Shown here piece by piece: positions 62,655 to 64,000 of a stretch of 64,000 nt of DNA. The notes beneath the pieces are model-generated. The model ran no database searches. It was given only the letters and a program-made list of their open reading frames with translations, and was not told the DNA's origin. Made by a program: the position numbers and the translations under genes. This DNA comes from Natronococcus sp. AD-5 (GTDB lineage: Archaea; Halobacteriota; Halobacteria; Halobacteriales; Natrialbaceae): assembly GCF_030734285.1 (NCBI RefSeq), contig NZ_CP132294.1:620001-684000 (forward strand). Reading direction: 5' to 3'. Position 1 is the stretch's first letter. Every line of letters begins with the position of its first letter.

Positions 62655-62748
62655 GCGCAACTGTGGATACACGGGTACGGTTCCGAGAACGGATATGCGT
62701 CTCGGTTGGTCCGACGGCGGCTGACCGTGGGCGTGCTCGAGCGACGCG

Positions 62749-62812
62749 ACGACAGTACTAGTAGTTTTAATACATGATAATTGGATAAATTTGTCAAAAC
62801 GTTCTATAAGCA
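62749..62812 (+). promoter_or_regulatory. AT-rich promoter stretch of the LVIVD-type gene
   Basis: The sequence from about 62755 is rich in A and T (agttttaatacatgataatt) and has tataagc near 62802-62808, about 36 bases before the ATG at 62843. No gene is seen in 62673-62842. Confidence 0.35.
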
Positions 62813-62842
62813 GTCACTGGTACCGAGATTCACGCCATTCGT

Positions 62843-64000
62843 ATGTTCACCCGTAACTCACTAGCGCGATCAACGAGGCGTGCGGTCCTGAAGGCTGCCG
62901 CGGGCGCGCTGGGAATCGCGACCGTCGGCGGCGTCGCGAGCGGTCACAAGTACACGACCGACGGCGACCTCGGCGAACAGTTCGACGGAAACCGCGCGAG
63001 CGATGCGGCAAACACCGACGTCGTCGGCTACCACAGTCTCGGCGGGATCGGGTCGGCCTCGCTCGCCGGTTCCCCCGACGAGCCCCACTACGGCGGGCTC
63101 AGCGAGCTCCGAGTGCACGACGATATCGCGGTAATTTCGGCGTTCTCCTCGCGCGACGAGACGCCGGGTCGGGGCATGGCCGTCCTCGACGTCGGCCAGT
63201 TCACGCGCGCCGAGAGCCGCGCGGAGCTCGAGCACGCCGAGCTCACCGTCCTCTCGTTCTACGGCAACGAGAACGACGGTGCCGCCTGCATGGACGTGAA
63301 GCTCTCGGACGACGGCCGGTACGCGTTCATCTCGAAGCAGCCGTTTACCGCGCTGTTCGACGAGAGCGAACTCGACCTCGACGGCGACGACGCGGACGGC
63401 GGCGGGGCGGACGCGGCGGCGCTCGAGGTCGTCGACATCTCCGATCCCGGGAATCCCGAGTTCGTCGCGCAGACGTCGCTGTCCGTGTGGACGCTCGGGC
63501 CGCACAACGCCTGGTACCACCAGATCGGCGGTCGCGAGTACGTCTTCACGACGCACGGCGAGGACGGCGTGACGGGCGGCATCAACGTCTTCGAGTTCGA
63601 TCGGGTGTCCGGAACGCTCGACCACGTCAACTGGTGGAACTACTCCGCGGAGCTGGCCGAACCCGAAACGGAGACCGACGCGGACGGCGGCGAGGCCTAC
63701 GCACACGACGTCGTCGTCCAGGACGATCCTCGGTTCGGGACGCCCGTCGCCTACCTCGCGAACTGGAACGCGGGGACCCGCCTGCTCGACGTGAGCGATC
63801 CGACGGACATCGAGGAACTCGGCGTCTTCGAGCAGGACCGCGCCCACCACGCGGTGCCCGCGCCGACGCTGCTGGACGGCAAGCGCGTGTTCGTCGCCGG
63901 CCACGAGAACCCCTCGAGCCACGAGGACGGCTACGTCCGAAACGAGGGCGAGAGCGGCCACTACTACCTCGTCGACGCGGATCCGATCGACGACGTGCTC
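62843..64000 (+). CDS. Secreted LVIVD-repeat-like protein (partial)
   Basis: The frame is open from the ATG at 62843 to the window edge, 386 residues with the C-terminus missing. The N-terminus MFTRNSLARSTRRAVLKAAAGALGIATVGGVASG is a Tat signal. The body has repeated beta-propeller-like units ending VVDISDPGNPEFVAQT and LLDVSDPTDIEELGV, the LVIVD-type repeat of exported propeller proteins, plus His-rich spots (DRAHHAVPAP). It is probably an extracellular or membrane-surface protein of unknown role. Confidence 0.78.
   Translation, partial: MFTRNSLARSTRRAVLKAAAGALGIATVGGVASGHKYTTDGDLGEQFDGNRASDAANTDVVGYHSLGGIGSASLAGSPDEPHYGGLSELRVHDDIAVISAFSSRDETPGRGMAVLDVGQFTRAESRAELEHAELTVLSFYGNENDGAACMDVKLSDDGRYAFISKQPFTALFDESELDLDGDDADGGGADAAALEVVDISDPGNPEFVAQTSLSVWTLGPHNAWYHQIGGREYVFTTHGEDGVTGGINVFEFDRVSGTLDHVNWWNYSAELAEPETETDADGGEAYAHDVVVQDDPRFGTPVAYLANWNAGTRLLDVSDPTDIEELGVFEQDRAHHAVPAPTLLDGKRVFVAGHENPSSHEDGYVRNEGESGHYYLVDADPIDDVL

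Overview
The window is chromosomal DNA of a halophilic archaeon (class Halobacteria). Evidence: high GC with strong GC bias at third codon positions, very acidic proteins, TATA-like boxes about 27 to 30 bases before start codons (leaderless transcripts), Tat-type signal peptides and lipoboxes, and archaeal genes for TFE, aTrm56 tRNA methylase, an archaeal che operon with cheC and cheD, and Bat-type regulators. The gene repertoire fits the Natrialbaceae, but this is an inference.

Layout. 1-4840: Liv-type ABC transporter genes (livH partial, a substrate-binding lipoprotein) diverging from a phenylacetate-CoA-ligase-like gene, a MaoC hydratase and an enoyl-CoA hydratase. 5304-15301: acetate/short acid module, made of two 658-residue acetyl-CoA synthetases flanking a fused recombinase-fold/PAS/GAF/Bat/HTH regulator, then a two-subunit sodium:solute symporter, with UspA genes at both ends. 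15302-21139: small membrane protein, cupin, aTrm56, acyl-CoA ligase, TFE, a DUF2110-type protein and a lipoprotein. 21160-31315: complete chemotaxis set (two cheW, then cheY-cheB-cheA-cheC-cheC(tandem)-cheD-cheR, mostly with overlapping stop and start codons). 31408-32598: a protein with a degenerate HsdR_N-like nuclease fold. 32614-41719 (minus): type IV pilus-like operon with secretion ATPase, membrane platform and five pilin-like proteins. 42092-48540: SDR, FAD oxidase, tRNA-Arg(CCU), TatA, peroxiredoxin, HD protein, small wHTH, XapX protein and a Cys/His amidohydrolase. 48615-52140 (minus): sdhCDBA. 52258-57551: AstE/AspA-like deacylase, GNAT with zinc ribbon, a flippase and a RimK ligase fused to a RimB-like retropepsin domain. 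57552-58136: scar region with a perfect 26-bp palindrome, gene remnants and an IS-like end. 58137-64000: catalase-peroxidase, a PRC-barrel repeat protein, an AlkA-type glycosylase and the start of a secreted LVIVD-type protein.

How the parts connect. Fatty/aromatic acid and acetate genes feed acetyl-CoA to the TCA cycle, of which succinate dehydrogenase is encoded here. Chemotaxis and pilus operons lie next to each other and suggest a surface-behaviour region. The most interesting items are the regulator and operator-like repeat between two acs genes that show gene-conversion tracts, the CheA with a ~660-residue acidic linker, the asymmetric loss of CheC active sites, the RimK-RimB fusion, and the repeat protein at 60381-61883.
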